From Vitellaria paradoxa (taxonomy: Eukaryota; Streptophyta; Magnoliopsida; Ericales; Sapotaceae), in assembly GCA_019916065.1 (NCBI GenBank), contig CM034241.1:7293920-7357919 (forward strand): DNA of 64,000 nt, in the 5' to 3' direction. Every line of letters starts with the position of its first letter. The first letter of the stretch is position 1. The position numbers and the translations under genes were made by a program. Below, piece by piece: positions 11,416 to 23,068 of the stretch. Under the pieces are notes generated by a model that ran no database searches, was not told the DNA's origin, and was given only the letters and a program-made list of their open reading frames with translations.

Positions 11416-11544
11416 GAGGTGTTTGGATGAAAAAAAAAAAAAATTAGTGTAAAAATAATGCTTGTAAAATTTAATTGAAGAAAGTTAAAAAAAAATAATA
11501 AAAATTGAAAATTTTTTTACTGCTTTTAGGTAAAAGAAATATTC
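11416..11544 (+). repeat. MITE family C copy
   Basis: Begins 'gaggtgtttggatgaaaa', has the family core 'aaaatttaattgaagaaa' and ends near 'ttttaggtaaaagaaata'. The same plan occurs at 24,928-25,076, 31,121-31,278 and, inverted, 60,917-61,050. Non-coding. Confidence 0.45.
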
Positions 11545-12097
11545 CTAACTGAAAGAGTCAGAGTAAAAACACAAAATTCAATTTTTTGCCCGGAAATCAA
11601 ATTGTTCGGATTTGTGTTTAGAATACAACATTGTCTTTCTCTCCACGAGACGAGAACAATGACATAAAGATCGGCCCAAGACAGTTTCCAAGCACCCAAA
11701 CACACTTACTGAAGATGCGCCGGAATTCCCCGCGCAATAGCCTGTCATTAATTGCAAGGCTTTGCCTAGCCCAAATGGTCTGGGACTGGACTTCCTCCAA
11801 TAATTTTTTTTTTTATATAATTTTTCTGCTATTTTTTATCTCAGCTGTTAATCTTATTTAAATGCTAAAATAAACCTACAAATGGGACTTATAAAAGATT
11901 GTGCTTTTAATCCTTAAACATGATTAAAGGCTGAGACAAAAAATAACAAAAAATTGTACAAAAGAAAAAATCTAAAAGAGCCCAATCCAATGGTTTGAGT
12001 GTTCTTATCATTCCAATGGACGAGCGATACCGATCGAAGAAGAAAAATATCGTCACATCAGTAAGGTGGTCGAGTCAAAATGCAACTAACGATATGG
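11545..12097. other. No gene supported
   Basis: A GC-richer patch at 11,630-11,790 gives overlapping frames on both strands (11,618-11,800 minus, 11,631-11,861 plus). Neither has a recognisable domain or start context, and they end in homopolymers. The patch could be a gene fragment, but nothing proves it. Confidence 0.35.
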
Positions 12098-12532
12098 GTG
12101 GAAACGAACCAAATCGAGTAGAGCTTTAACTTGTTCAAATTCGACTCGAACTTTTTATACTGAGCTCGAGTTCAAACTTGAGCTCGATTTGAACTTTTAT
12201 ATTGACTCGAGCTTCACTTGATAAACAAGAATTTAGGCCTGAACTCGGCTCACAAATAACTCGATTAAACCAAAACGACGTCGTTTTAGTTTAAAATATA
12301 ATAAATAAAATATTATAAAAATATATAATAAAAATATTATTAAAAAATATATATTATTTTAACGAGTCTGCTCGCAAGCTTTTGAACCGATCTTTTCTAG
12401 GCTCGAGCTGGAGCTCGAGCTCGAATCTAGATGAGCCATAAATTAAGTTTGGTTTAAACTCGTTTTAGTCACGAACCGAGCTTGAGTCGAGCTCAAATAA
12501 CTCATAAACAGCTCGATTTGTTTTCATCCCCT
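12098..12532. mobile_element. Foldback element rich in 'gagctcga' motifs
   Basis: The left end (12,098, 'gggtggaaacgaaccaaatc') and the reverse complement of the right end ('ggggatgaaaacaaatcga') are similar, and the arms continue as imperfect inverted repeats full of CTCGAG/GAGCTC motifs. The centre is AT-rich. A perfect 16-bp palindrome (AAAACGACGTCGTTTT) lies at about 12,274-12,289. This texture is familiar from non-autonomous DNA transposons of plants; the superfamily was not assigned because no clean target duplication is visible. Confidence 0.6.
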
Positions 12533-13394
12533 TTACTATTAAAAACAAAATTACAAATTAAACCCACACTTGTCAAAAAATTGCAATGGTACCCCTGAAA
12601 ATTACAATTTGGTCCTTGGAAAGTCTACTTTGTTCAGTTGAGCTATTCTCAAGGTGTCACGCCCCGAATTTTCATAACCGAATGCCCAGGGGTGACTTGG
12701 AATTTATTTGTTAGGTATAAAAATAAGATGATAATAACACGCTGTCACATCCCAGAGTTTTCCTCCAAATTGGGGTTGACCCGTAAGAAAAATTTAAGAT
12801 AGTCGAAATCCTATGATTATCCCAAACAATATTTATAAGTCATTGGACTGAACCATTTGATGGGATTTCAACTACAGGGCACAAAATAAAGATAGAGAAA
12901 AATATTACAGAGCCATCTAAGTGTCCCAACCACGCGATTAACATTACATACCAAATAAAAGCAAATTATGTCTATACTTAATAATTACAATCATCCAACA
13001 ATTATTACAGACCAAAAATAAAGTCCTCCAGCTCTGTGCAGGAAAGAAGAAAAAAATAGATAACTCTTCTGATGGAATATTTAAGAGAAATTAATCTCTT
13101 TCCAGCTCATCTTCTGTATTCCTGTGCTTAATATCCTGAAAAAAATATTCCCACAAGGGGTGAGCTACTAAAGCCCAGTAATCAGAATCTCCTAGGTGCC
13201 TATATGCAGTGGTTGTAATACTACACTGTATTAAATGAATGTATTTAGGTGGCATACTATTTATGCAACAATTAATTCAATAGATCTCAACTGAATAATG
13301 TAAATTATACTTACAACGGCTCGCTGAAACCGTCACCGTAACTACTATTTTACTTACATGTAAAATAGTTAAATACTGATGTGTATACCACAAT

Positions 13395-13472
13395 GAAGTC
13401 TGTGTCGCAGTGGTAGGGATCTCAGATTTAGATCTTCAAGGTCTCGGGATCAAACCCCGTAGCAATACAGGT
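13395..13472 (+). repeat. tRNA-derived SINE or tRNA-like fragment
   Basis: A Pol III box A-like 'gtgtcgcagtggtaggg' (about 13,401-13,417) and a box B-like 'gggatcaaacccc' (about 13,446-13,458) are spaced about 30 bp apart, as in tRNA-related SINEs. A TA microsatellite follows at 13,480-13,505. No cloverleaf with paired acceptor stem is evident, so a functional tRNA gene is not claimed. Confidence 0.5.
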
Positions 13473-13474
13473 TT

Positions 13475-13507
<33 letters not shown>

Positions 13508-14229
13508 TTATAAAATATTAATCGAGAGGAATTTAATATAATTAAATAATTCCAACACATCATTCATACATAACAAGAGAGGTTGCTGGTCACAGTAAAA
13601 TTTTGTAAAGGAGTTTAATTTAAATCCTCCTAAGATAATCATACTCCTATCCTCCTCTACCCCCAGCCTTGGGAACCAGTGACTTTACGGGCTTAGCATC
13701 CAATGCATACCGACGGTGTCACCTACCAAAAACCTAGCCGTCGCGACCGGCTACCTGACTGGCCAGGTCAGAAGGGAGCATCTCCCAAATAAAATGCATG
13801 TTTCCATCTTCATCTAAAAGGCCATTTCTACCCACCCATCACCACATTGCCAAAAAACAGCTTTAGCACCAAGTGCCTTAATTTCTTCTCACCCTTTTAC
13901 ATTCCAAGGGTACCTTGTATGGAAATCAGACATTTTTAATAACAACCGGCAATGTTCCCGGGCGATGAATCAAAAGTGAGATTATTTAGTCACATGCAAT
14001 ATATTTTTAAGCACTTTATCTATATCCATACTTTAATAGTAATTCTCAATAAATCAAAGATTTAACATAGTCATCAATATCATTATCATAAAGGTAGGCA
14101 CTATATGTAAATTAACAATTAGCAAGTAAAAAAAAAAATTAGAATACAAATTAGTATTTTAGTTAATTGTTTTGACAAGTTTACCGTACCAAATTTGATA
14201 AAAATAAAATTATTTCTAATGGTATATTA

Positions 14230-14345
14230 ATTAGGCCGAGGTTGGTACCTTAGTGGGTGGGCGACCCTAATTGCGATTTAAAGTCGCAAGTTCGAACCTC
14301 ATTGGCTACAAATCTCGGTTTTTGCTTTTTACCTTTTATTTTATT
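14230..14345 (+). repeat. tRNA-derived SINE
   Basis: Box A-like 'ggtaccttagtgggtggg' at about 14,244-14,261 and box B 'aagttcgaacctc' at 14,288-14,300, followed by a T-rich tail. Box order and spacing indicate a plus-strand Pol III-type SINE. Confidence 0.6.
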
Positions 14346-16300
14346 ATTTTATGGAATATAAAGATAATAAATAGCTCTTGGACTTATATTTAATTTTTAG
14401 CAAAATTGATAAGTTTTATTTTATTCAAAAAAAAAATTAAATAAATTTCTAATCATCATCTTATTTATAACCAAACCTTTATCATAGGTTTTTGGCTTCA
14501 AGATATCCACAAATGTCCACAGAATTATCCCAATGTTTAGGAATGTATTAAATGAGTTTCATTAAATTCACTTAATCATAAAAATATAATTATATAACTT
14601 GCTAGGTTGACAAAACAATGCCAAAAATAAATCAAATTCATTTAAGAAAGACCAAATGAGAAAAGAACAAGTCCATTGTTTCTTTTGGGCATTTTATCAA
14701 ATACTAGCATTTTAGTTTGAATAAGTCATCCAACTATCCATGATGAAACTGATTATCTAAGTCAATTATCATCAATATTAGAGTGTCAAATAATACCTAA
14801 TATCTAGTTTAAAATAATTTCATATCGATAGAAATTATTAACATGACAATAACTAACAGAAGGAAATTGAAAATTTAAATAATCTTTAAATATAATATTC
14901 TAAACAAATCCAAACAAGCATCAATTAAAGCTAAGCAGAATAGCAGCTTGAAAGAAAATTTATATAAAATAGAGTAAGACTCCAATATCTATAAACTTTA
15001 TATCTGTAGAAACTAAACTTCAAGACCTACAACTTTCATGTTTTACACTTTTAAAATTTTAAGGTCTAAAGGTACAAAAACAGCTTTGAATTCAGTTTGT
15101 CCAGAAAATACAGTTTTACACATGCTCAGTATTTTGGGCATAACTTTTGACTCACAAATCGGATTGATGCAATTCTTTTTGGGTTGAAAAGAAAATTGAA
15201 AGGGCTACAACTTTTATGTTTTAGCCAAAGCCTAATTCCACCGTTTTAGGGGTTAGAAGCACATAAGAAGTTACAAATAGAGAGCTGTCAGCATACTGAG
15301 TTACTTTAGTCAAAATTTTGGCTTCTCTACCCCCAATATACGGGTATTTATTTTTTATCACAACTAAGTTTCATACTTCAAACCAGAAAATGCATCAAAT
15401 ATATTTTTTGGAGATTCATCATCCTACCTCAATGAAGATATTAATGACCAAGTCTGAGAAGGAAAAATGAGTTAGCTTTGAACACCACCCAAATTGAAAA
15501 ATTCCAAGCCTTTCTTCTTCCTCCAAGCAACACCAAATCTTCAGCCTCACTAATCAATAATTTATTATTATTTCTCTCTTATTTTCTTCTCTTGGAAGAC
15601 ACACAATTTATAGGGAGTGTAGAGAAAATTATTAGTGGAGAAAAAATTAACTAAGGTAAGATCATGCCTATACAATTGGTAGCATGATCCAAGAATCATG
15701 CTTACTTTTTGACTATCTAACCATATCATTAAAGAAAAGCATTGGGGAAGATGTATGGAGGTGGCATGATCCGGGAATCAAGCTAACTTTTTGACAAATT
15801 TAAACAATCATGCTAGCTTTTTGACAATTTAACCAAATGCTTTAAATCATGCTAGCTTTCAAACAAAATACTTTAAATCTTGTTTGCTAAATAATTTGAA
15901 AAAGATGCTTTAAGGTCATCAATGTGGGTCTTCTCTTTGTCCAATTAGTCAAATAATTTTGAAAGATGGTGAGAGTGTATGGAAGATGGAAATGAAGTTG
16001 TCGAGAAATAATATAGAGCAACTATTCATGAGTCAATTCATTGAGTGATAAAGTGAGTTGAAGTGAGTTGAGGTGAGTCAAAGAAAAGGGTTGACCCATG
16101 GGTTAATGGTCTTGGTTTGAACCAAATAAGTAATTGGGCTAAGAAGTGTTTGGATAAAAATTTTAGAAATCTACATTAAACTCCCACATAGGGTGAAATT
16201 AAATCCGAAAATCTTTCCAACCAATTCCAAAAATTTTCAAATCCTCAATTTTCTAGATTTTTATTATAACAAGTATCACGACCACACTTAAGCAATTTAA

Positions 16301-16713
16301 TTAAGAAAAAAAAATTCAGGTTATTAATGTTTTAGATCCATTCGCAAGGTTAAAATCAGGAGATTCTACTTCCAAGTTCCAATGAGTGAAGCATAGCTGA
16401 CGGCGGATCTGCAATAAGGAAAATGAAGATGTTGTTTGCAACCATTAGCATGATTAATTTGAAAGTCTCCAATGAAACTACCTTGTTCTATAGATTATTT
16501 CTCGATTATTTGACCTTTATAGGGTGTCAAGCTTGCAGAAAAAAGGAGGAAGATTAAAAGAAGCTGAAGAAGAAATTGATTGTGGAAGGTACTGACGGGG
16601 ATGATACTAGATGTGATAATAACCCAAAAAGTCCTATTTCTTGGTTTGAAGATTATTGAATACATCGGCATTTAGTGAAAATCGAGAGTTTATATGTCTT
16701 CAATTAATGCACA
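16301..16713. other. No gene supported; low-copy-looking flank of copia element 1
   Basis: The base composition is less skewed than in the surroundings. On the minus strand 'tccttattgcag|atccgcc' near 16,405-16,425 looks like an intron acceptor, but no confident exon could be followed. It is the left flank of the retrotransposon insertion. Confidence 0.3.
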
Positions 16714-16801
16714 CAGAGAGAAAATTACCAAATACAACAATGTCTTTGCATGACATCTTGAGCAACAGTGGAAGCATTCTAGTAGGGGATGCAGTCGCCC
16801 A
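16714..16801. repeat. Left copy of the long direct duplication flanking copia element 1
   Basis: Starts 'cagagagaaaattaccaaat' and ends 'ggggatgcagtcgccca', immediately before the left LTR. The matching copy lies at 23,530-23,607, immediately after the right LTR. A 10-bp stretch ('tctttgcatg') is present only here. Confidence 0.85.
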
Positions 16802-17262
16802 TGTTGGAATTTTTCACATGTTGAGCATACATTAATTAATTTTTATTTTGCCAAAAACGGGTTAGAACCAAGTTGAAAATGAGACTGTACATGATAAGAC
16901 CCATTTTATTGTGATCTATATTATTGGGCCTATGTGCACCTAATAGGAATAATAAGGATAGACGGTTAGTGCGGGCTTGTTGTTAAGCCCACTACAGGCC
17001 TTTTATGGGAGAACCCAGTGAGGCTAGGGTTTATCGCTTATATATTGGCTAGGTCTCCTCTCTTTATAATATATAGACAGTTGTTTCCATTGATAGCCGT
17101 CATATTGATTGTGATAAAGAGAAATACCAAGCCTTAATAATTTTTTGATATTTCAAAGTTGAATATGGAACAATCACAATCCGGTACGCTTCCACGTATT
17201 TTATTCTTATGTAATTAATATTCCAATATTTGCATACAATTGTACAATTTTATTTCCAACCA
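16802..17262 (+). repeat. 5' LTR of copia element 1
   Basis: Begins TGTTGGAA and ends near TTCCAACCA, the expected inverted TG...CA termini (one base inserted at the right edge). It matches 23,069-23,529 along its whole 461 bp, with frequent transitions. It contains 'tatatattggctagg' at about 17,038-17,053, a plausible TATA region. Confidence 0.92.
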
Positions 17263-17276
17263 TTGGCATCAGAGCT
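17263..17276 (+). promoter_or_regulatory. Primer-binding site, initiator Met tRNA type
   Basis: 'ttggcatcagagct' directly after the LTR, one mismatch from the usual TGGTATCAGAGC that pairs with the 3' end of tRNA-iMet. This fixes the element's orientation as plus. Confidence 0.85.
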
Positions 17277-18761
17277 AATTGTATGTGAATTTGATATTTT
17301 ATTTTATGATTTTTTTTAATATTAAACTTTGATTTCAAAGTTTAGAACCAAATTTTATGTTGATTGATACAAATAAATCATCTACTGTTTTTGGAATCTA
17401 ATAATGGGCATTTGTTCCTCTCGAAATAAGAAAAATTTTGATATAAAGTTTACAATTTAACTCGTACTGTATCAGTAGAAAAGTCTGTACGAAGTTTGCC
17501 TGGATAATAACTTAGATTGATATCTATTTTATCAAAACCTATTATTTTGTGCATAAAAAAATTTTAATTAAATTATATATTTATGGTCATGGATTTATTT
17601 CGAATTCTACCATATAATTTTTTTTTATACATCAAAGTTTAGATTTTCATGTAAATCCAACCATGGTCGAATTTGGATTACTTCAAAGTTTGATTTGCTA
17701 ATTTGAAAATCATATATATTTATTGGCCAATTTTTTTTCGGGGGGGGGGGTTTGGAATCCGTGAGGCAAAGCAACTAGGACTCTACTTTCCTAAATTGAA
17801 AGATCCCTTTTCTGGGAGGACTTCTACTTTAAAAAAAAAAAAAGAAAAGACAAAATGGGTGGATTCCAATCCACTCGCACCTTTCTTACAAGCAAATGCA
17901 TTTGTTTTGGAGTCCATGAGGCCCCGCAAGTCTTGAAGTTTTGGACTTCTACCTTAAGATTTAAAAAAAAAAAAAAAACTTGATTTTATAGTCTTTTTTC
18001 GTTTTGGAATTTGTTGAAACATTGGGAGCTTGTTTTGTGCTACAAATTTTTACAAAATTATTTATCATCATTATTCCAAAAAAATATTTTTTTGGAATAT
18101 GTTTGGTATTTTTTTGGGGCCTTAATATATATATATATATATATATATATGTTGCAATATCTTGAAAACCGTAAAGTATTTTTCGGTGAAATTTTACTGG
18201 TTACTTAATTTTGATATTCTGATTTTGATGGTAATATCTACTCTTACTAGTTTTAATTCCACAATATTAAACTTTTTTTTAGTCTATTTGATGGATTTAA
18301 AAATGCTTATTTTTGTATTTTTTGGCACATTTTTTTAAGGGCATAAAATAATAATTGCAATCATGGACAATTTACGTATAATTATGTCATGGCAAGAAAT
18401 ATTTGGTTGATACGTGCGTTGCTGCTCAAAGGGGTACGCCCGTTGATTCTTGATATTTCTTGCATATTTATACACGACGAGCCATTATATTATTACATTT
18501 AATAACCTGCCCAAAGAAGGTTATTGTATGTATTAATGACAGGGTTAAAATCAGTGACTGATAATAGAATATTTGGATAAGAAGGGTCTTTCTGCCCAAA
18601 AAGGATTAACCTTTCTAATCTGGGCATTCTCATTAGTGGTTTATCAAAGGGATCTCGTAGCATGCTGCACTTTTTGCCCAAAAGGGGGACGACAATGATG
18701 CACCGAGCCATCCTTTATAGTTTATGCTTGATTAAGTCTAAAGCATATTTTTTGCCTCTTA
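17277..18761 (+). other. Long untranslated leader of copia element 1
   Basis: No gene. At 17,740-17,750 there is an 11-G run after a T run. Two related blocks at about 17,751-17,840 and 17,907-17,970 ('tttggaatccgtgaggc' and 'tttggagtccatgaggc', each followed by an A run) look like a small internal duplication. A (TA)n run lies at 18,126-18,150. The 18,380-18,720 stretch resembles a normal leader. Confidence 0.45.
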
Positions 18762-19170
18762 GTGCTAATCATTATTTTATTTTATTTTTATTCAGTTATT
18801 TTTGCAACCAATAATAACAATACTACTGTTGTCTTACTTAATGGTTCGAATTATAAGAAATGGAAACAAGACATTGAGTTAGCCTTAAGAATTGTTGACA
18901 TAGATATGGTTTTGAGAGAACCTGAGCCTGGCGCACTTATTGCCATGTTTGTTTCTTAATCCAAACCTGGTCAGGGTAAAAGGAATTTTGGAAACCGTAA
19001 GAAACTTAGGGCAATACTCCTCATAAGGGTCGGGATAATAACAAGTAGGGTAAAGGTAATGGTCAGACTCAAAATGTGTTACGCCCTAATGCTGTCATAA
19101 AGAAAGAGGTCAAGTGCTTTTTCTGTAGAAAGAATGGTCACATTAGGAGGGATTGCACCAAATTTCAAGC
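18762..19170 (+). pseudogene. gag remnant of copia element 1
   Basis: The gag N-terminus is readable as LLNGSNYKKWKQDIELALR (copia gag / DUF4219-like, about 18,830-18,890) and the nucleocapsid knuckle as CFFCRKNGHIRRDC at 19,115-19,156 (CX2CX4HX4C intact). Only about 50 codons lie between REPEP (~18,925) and the basic stretch before the knuckle, where intact copia gag has a couple of hundred. Most of the capsid region has therefore been deleted. Stops and a frameshift follow 18,959. Confidence 0.8.
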
Positions 19171-19199
19171 TTGGTTAAAAAAAAGAAAAATGAAGGAGG

Positions 19200-19660
19200 T
19201 AACTTACTTGCTTTAGTTTACTTTGAATCCAATTTAATTGATGTCCCATCAAATTCTTGGTGGTTTGATGGTGGTGCAACTATTTATGTTGCTATATCTT
19301 TGCAAGGATTCAAAAGTAAATGGAAGCCAAGTGAGAATGAAACCTAGCTTAAAGTGGGGAATGATAAAACAGTTAGAGTCGAGTCCATAGGAGATATTAT
19401 TTTAAATTTAGAGTGTGGTTTTAAACTTGTTTTGGAAAATACTTTTTATGTACCATTTTAGACGAAATTTAATTTCTATTTCTTCTTTGAACAAAATTGG
19501 TTATTGTTTTCAATTTCAAAATGATATGGTTTATTTATTTCATAATTCTCAAATTGTTGGGCATGGTGTTTTGAATAGTGGTTTATATAAGTTGAATCTA
19601 GTCCATAATTTTGAGTATGCCTCTTTCCATGTTGATAATAGTGTGTCTAAAGAGACCTAA
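19200..19660 (+). pseudogene. Protease region of copia element 1
   Basis: The aspartic-protease signature is at about 19,256-19,282 and reads WWFDGGATIYV where active copia proteases have W-DSGAT-H. The D is kept but the second residue is changed. A stop at 19,346 splits it from the remainder (RNLISISSLNKIGYCFQF, about 19,462-19,515), a typical copia protease C-terminal stretch. Confidence 0.8.
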
Positions 19661-19679
19661 AATTAAAGATAAATCTTCT

Positions 19680-20380
19680 ATTTTATGACTTAAAAGATTG
19701 GGTCATATTTCTAAAGAATAAATCTTCTGTTTTATGATATAAAAGATTGGGTCATATTTCTAAAGAAAGAATTCAAAGGCTTATTAATGATGATATTCTA
19801 ATGCCACTTGATTTTGGGGACTTAGATGCTTGTGTCAACTGTATTTGTGGAAAGCTAACCAAGACTAAGAAAAATAGTACAACCCACAGTTGTGGCCTAC
19901 TTGAACTTATACACACTGATATAAGTGGACCTTACACTACTACCTTTTATTTCTCACTTTCATTGATGATTTCTCTTATTTTGGCTATGTTTCTCTTATA
20001 AAAGAGAAATAAGAGACTCCTGAAAATTTTAAAATTTTAAAAAAATGAAGTTGAAAAACAATTGTCAAAAGTATTAAAATTGTGAGGTATGATCGTGGTG
20101 GTAAGTATTATGGCAGGCATGATGTCACTAGACAGCATATGAGATCGTTTGCCAAGTACTTACAAGATTGTGGGACTATTGCCCAATATACCATGCCTAA
20201 TAGTCTTGAACAGAATGGTATGGCTGAAAGGTGTAATTGCACCCTTAAAAATATGATGAGAAGTATGATGAGTAGGTCTAACTTGCCCACATACCTTTGG
20301 GGAGAAGCCATTAAGTGTGCCCTTTACATCTTTAATAGAGTCCCCAATAAATCTATTCCCAAAACACCTTTTTAATTATG
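19680..20380 (+). pseudogene. Integrase region of copia element 1
   Basis: A gag-pre-integrase zinc region (HISKERIQRLINDDILMPLD, then CVNCICGK at 19,831-19,854) is followed by the catalytic core. The three acidic residues of the D,D,E triad can be placed: HTDISGP (19,912-19,932), RYDRGGKYYG (about 20,083-20,112) and EQNGMAERCN (about 20,209-20,240). The frame is broken between the first and second acidic residue, near 20,000-20,080. A 17-bp phrase 'gattgggtcatatttct' occurs twice at about 19,694 and 19,747, showing a local duplication. Confidence 0.85.
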
Positions 20381-20975
20381 GACTAGTAGAAAACCTAGCC
20401 TTAATCATTTTCGTGTTTGGGGTTGTCCAACAGAAGTGAGGATTTATAACCCATTTGAGACAAAAACTGACCCCAGAACCACCCGTTGTTACTTCATTGG
20501 GTACCCAGATCATTCTAAAGGATACAGGTTCTATTGTCCCACACTAGGTGCTAGAATTGTTGAGTCTTAGATAGCTAAGTTTTTGGAGCTTGATACTGCT
20601 GATCTGGTGAAATCACAACTAATCGTTGAGGATAGAGAAGTTGAGGTAATTCCTATTCCTTTGCCTACTATTCAACAAAGTGTTGTGCCTGCACTTGTTA
20701 ATAAAGATGATCATCAGCAACTTGAGCTTGACACTGTATCTACCCTTACTATCGTTCCTACCTCTGATCTTGTTGAGTCTATTCTAAAAGCACCTGCTAG
20801 AAGATCTGGGAGATAAAGATCTGCTATTTCTGATAAGTACATTGTTTACCATAGCGAGGTGACTATAATGTGGGTCCTGTAATTGATCCAGTGATTTTTG
20901 CTAGTGTTGTTTCGAGTCCTTAATCCAACATGTGGATGGATGCTATGTTAGATGAAATGAAATTTATGGCAAATA
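20381..20975 (+). pseudogene. Integrase C-terminus and linker of copia element 1
   Basis: 'NHFRVWGCP' and 'YFIGYPDHSKGYRFYCP' (about 20,400-20,540) are the conserved copia integrase C-terminal segment. It is followed by an acidic low-conservation linker (20,583-20,816) leading to the reverse transcriptase. A stop lies at 20,568. Confidence 0.7.
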
Positions 20976-21960
20976 ATGAAGTGTGGGAGCTTATTGATCC
21001 TCCCATGGATTGCAAGCCTATTGGTTGTAAATGAGTGTTTAAAACCAAGAAGGACTCTAAAGGGCAGATTGAGAGATTTAAGGCTAGATTGGTTGTTAAG
21101 GGTTTTACTCAAAGATTATAATGAGACCTTTTCACTTGTTTCTTCAAAGGACTCATTTAGGATTATCATGGCTTTGGTAGCTTATTTTGATTTGGAACTC
21201 CATCAAATAGATGTTAAGACTACTTTCTTGAATGGTGATCTAGATAAGGAGATTTATATGACAACACCAGAAGGTTTCAAGGTAAAAGGTAAGAAACACA
21301 TGGTGTGTAAGCTGAAAAAAGTCCATCTATAATTTGAAGCAAACTTCACACCAATGGTACTTGAAATTTGATGAAATAGTAACTTCTCTTGGCTTTGTTG
21401 AAAATAAGGTTGATTAATGCATATATCTCAAGGTTAGTGGGAGAAATTTTATCTTTCTTATTCTTTGTGATGATGACATCCTTCTTGCTAGTTTGATTTG
21501 GGTCTCTTGAGAGATACTAAGTCACTGTTGTCTAACACTTTTGATACGAAAGATCTTGGAGAAGCCTCTTTTATTTTGGGCATTGAGATCATTCGTGATA
21601 GATCTTGAGATATATTGGGGCTTTCTCAAAAGGGATACATCAATCGTGTGCTTGAGAAGTTCAATATTCAAAATTGTCGACCCAGTGAAGTTCCAGTTGT
21701 GAAGGGAGATAAATTTAGCAAGAGTCAAAGTCCCAAGAATGATCTTGAAGTGAAAGCGATGCAGAACGTACCCCATGCTAGTGCAGTTGGTAGTCTCATA
21801 TATGCACGGATATGTACCTGGCTGAATATAGCTTTTGCTGTGAGTGTTCTTGAGAGATATTTTCTCGAATCCTGGAATAGATCATTGGGAAGTTGCAAAG
21901 AAAGTTATGAGATATTTGCAGAGAACTAAAAACTATACGCTTTTTTTATAGAAAAGTTGA
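20976..21960 (+). pseudogene. Reverse transcriptase of copia element 1
   Basis: Recognisable: VFKTKKDSKGQIERFKARLV (about 21,038-21,097), QIDVKTTFLNGDLDKEIYM (about 21,208-21,262; first catalytic Asp) and the active-site loop CDDDILLA at about 21,459-21,482, where active copia elements have YVDDILL. The Tyr-Val is lost. Later, 'KGYINRVLEKFNIQNCRPSE' (about 21,630-21,690) is a standard copia connection-domain motif. Several stops and frameshifts separate the pieces. Confidence 0.85.
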
Positions 21961-22433
21961 CAATCTTGAAGTTATTGGTTATTCAAACTCAAATTTTGCT
22001 GGATGTGTGGATGACATGAAGTCTACTTCAGGATACATATTTATGCTAGCTGGTGGAACTGTTTCTTGGAAGAGTGTCAAGTAAACTCTTACAGCGTCTT
22101 TCACTATGCACGTTGAGTTTGTAACCTATTTTGGCGCTGCAACTCATGCTGTTTGGTTGCAAAATTTCATTTCAGAACTTAAGGTGATTGATTCTATAAC
22201 TAGACCACTAAAGATTTTTGTGATAATAGTGCGGCCGTTTTCTTTTCTAAGAACAATAAATCTTCAAGTAGGTCTAAGCATATAGAGATTAAATATTTAT
22301 CTGTTAGAGATTTAATAAAGAAAAGAGACATCATCATTGAGCATATTGATACCGATCGGATGATAGCAGACCTTTTAACCAAGAGACTTAGACCTATTTT
22401 TTTAATAGGCATGTTTCTAACATGGGCATTATA
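21961..22433 (+). pseudogene. RNase H of copia element 1
   Basis: Reads FAGCVDDMKSTSGYIFMLAG then GTVSWKSVK and a stop (Gln-to-stop type), a degenerate SLS..EAEF region (FTMHVEFVTYFGA), and RSKHIEIKYLSVRDLI plus IEHIDTDRMIADLLTK near the end. The last motif normally closes a copia polyprotein. An in-frame stop and a shift divide it. Confidence 0.85.
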
Positions 22434-23068
22434 AAGTCTTTTACTGTGCTTGATTAGTGGGAGTTATTTCTTTACATTATGTAATAGATATTTTTGTTAT
22501 GTTGAGACTTATAATTTCTCATTCTTATTGATATTGAATGAAAGTTATCATCTATGTTCTTTTGATAACATTTGCACATGAATATATTTATGATATTGTA
22601 TATATGTTATATTTGAAGTCTTAAGTTTCTTGTTACTTAAGCATTTTGGAATATGTCTTACTTTATTTTTGAGATATTTTGTGTAAGGCATATTGGTTTC
22701 CATTTGAAACCTTTGAATTCTCTTGCTTGTTTGATGATCATATCTAAATAGAATTGGACTGATAAAGGATTAGCACACTTATAAGATCACCCATTGAGTA
22801 CTAATTTTCACCACACTACCTCATTTGATTCATGTCGTTAAGATTGTTGATATTTGTAATCATGAATAATATTACATATATTATAAGCGTAATGTTTGCC
22901 ATGGTTCAATATTAATTATCTTGTTGGATGGGATTGTTTTAGATGTTATTTCTCATCTTTACTTGGCTTTGAAATATGACCATATATAGTCTTTAACCCA
23001 AGAGTCATTTTACAAAAATCATTTTTAAAATTAAAATGAAATAATTAATGTTTGCTCAAGTGAGAAAA
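22434..23068 (+). other. 3' untranslated region and polypurine tract of copia element 1
   Basis: Non-coding and AT-rich. It ends 'ctcaagtgagaaaa' (about 23,055-23,068) directly before the 3' LTR, matching the usual 'TCAAGTGGGAGAA' purine tract of this kind of copia element. The GGG is changed to GAG. Confidence 0.7.

Larger units (their letters stand above)
12656..16300 (-). repeat. Non-coding, LTR-like repeat block
   Basis: The block opens with 'tgtcacgccccgaatttt' (12,656) and again 'tgtcacatcccagagttt' (12,751), a terminus style common in plant LTR retrotransposons. On the minus strand a 'cctataaattg' TATA-like element lies at about 15,607-15,617 in LTR-promoter-like context. No reading frame of note is present in 3.6 kb. 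The matching right terminus ('...cgtgaca') was not found; the sequence near 16,280 reads 'tatcacgaccaca'. It may be a solo LTR or a merged set of old insertions. Around 15,660-15,860 the motif 'aatcatgctagctttttgac' recurs imperfectly. Confidence 0.3.

Noticed and set aside
13395..14345. Functional tRNA genes
   Set aside because: Only box A and B similarity; acceptor stems and anticodon arms do not pair convincingly.
12656..16300. A complete LTR retrotransposon
   Set aside because: No second LTR, primer site or pol motif was found; kept only as a low-confidence LTR-like block.
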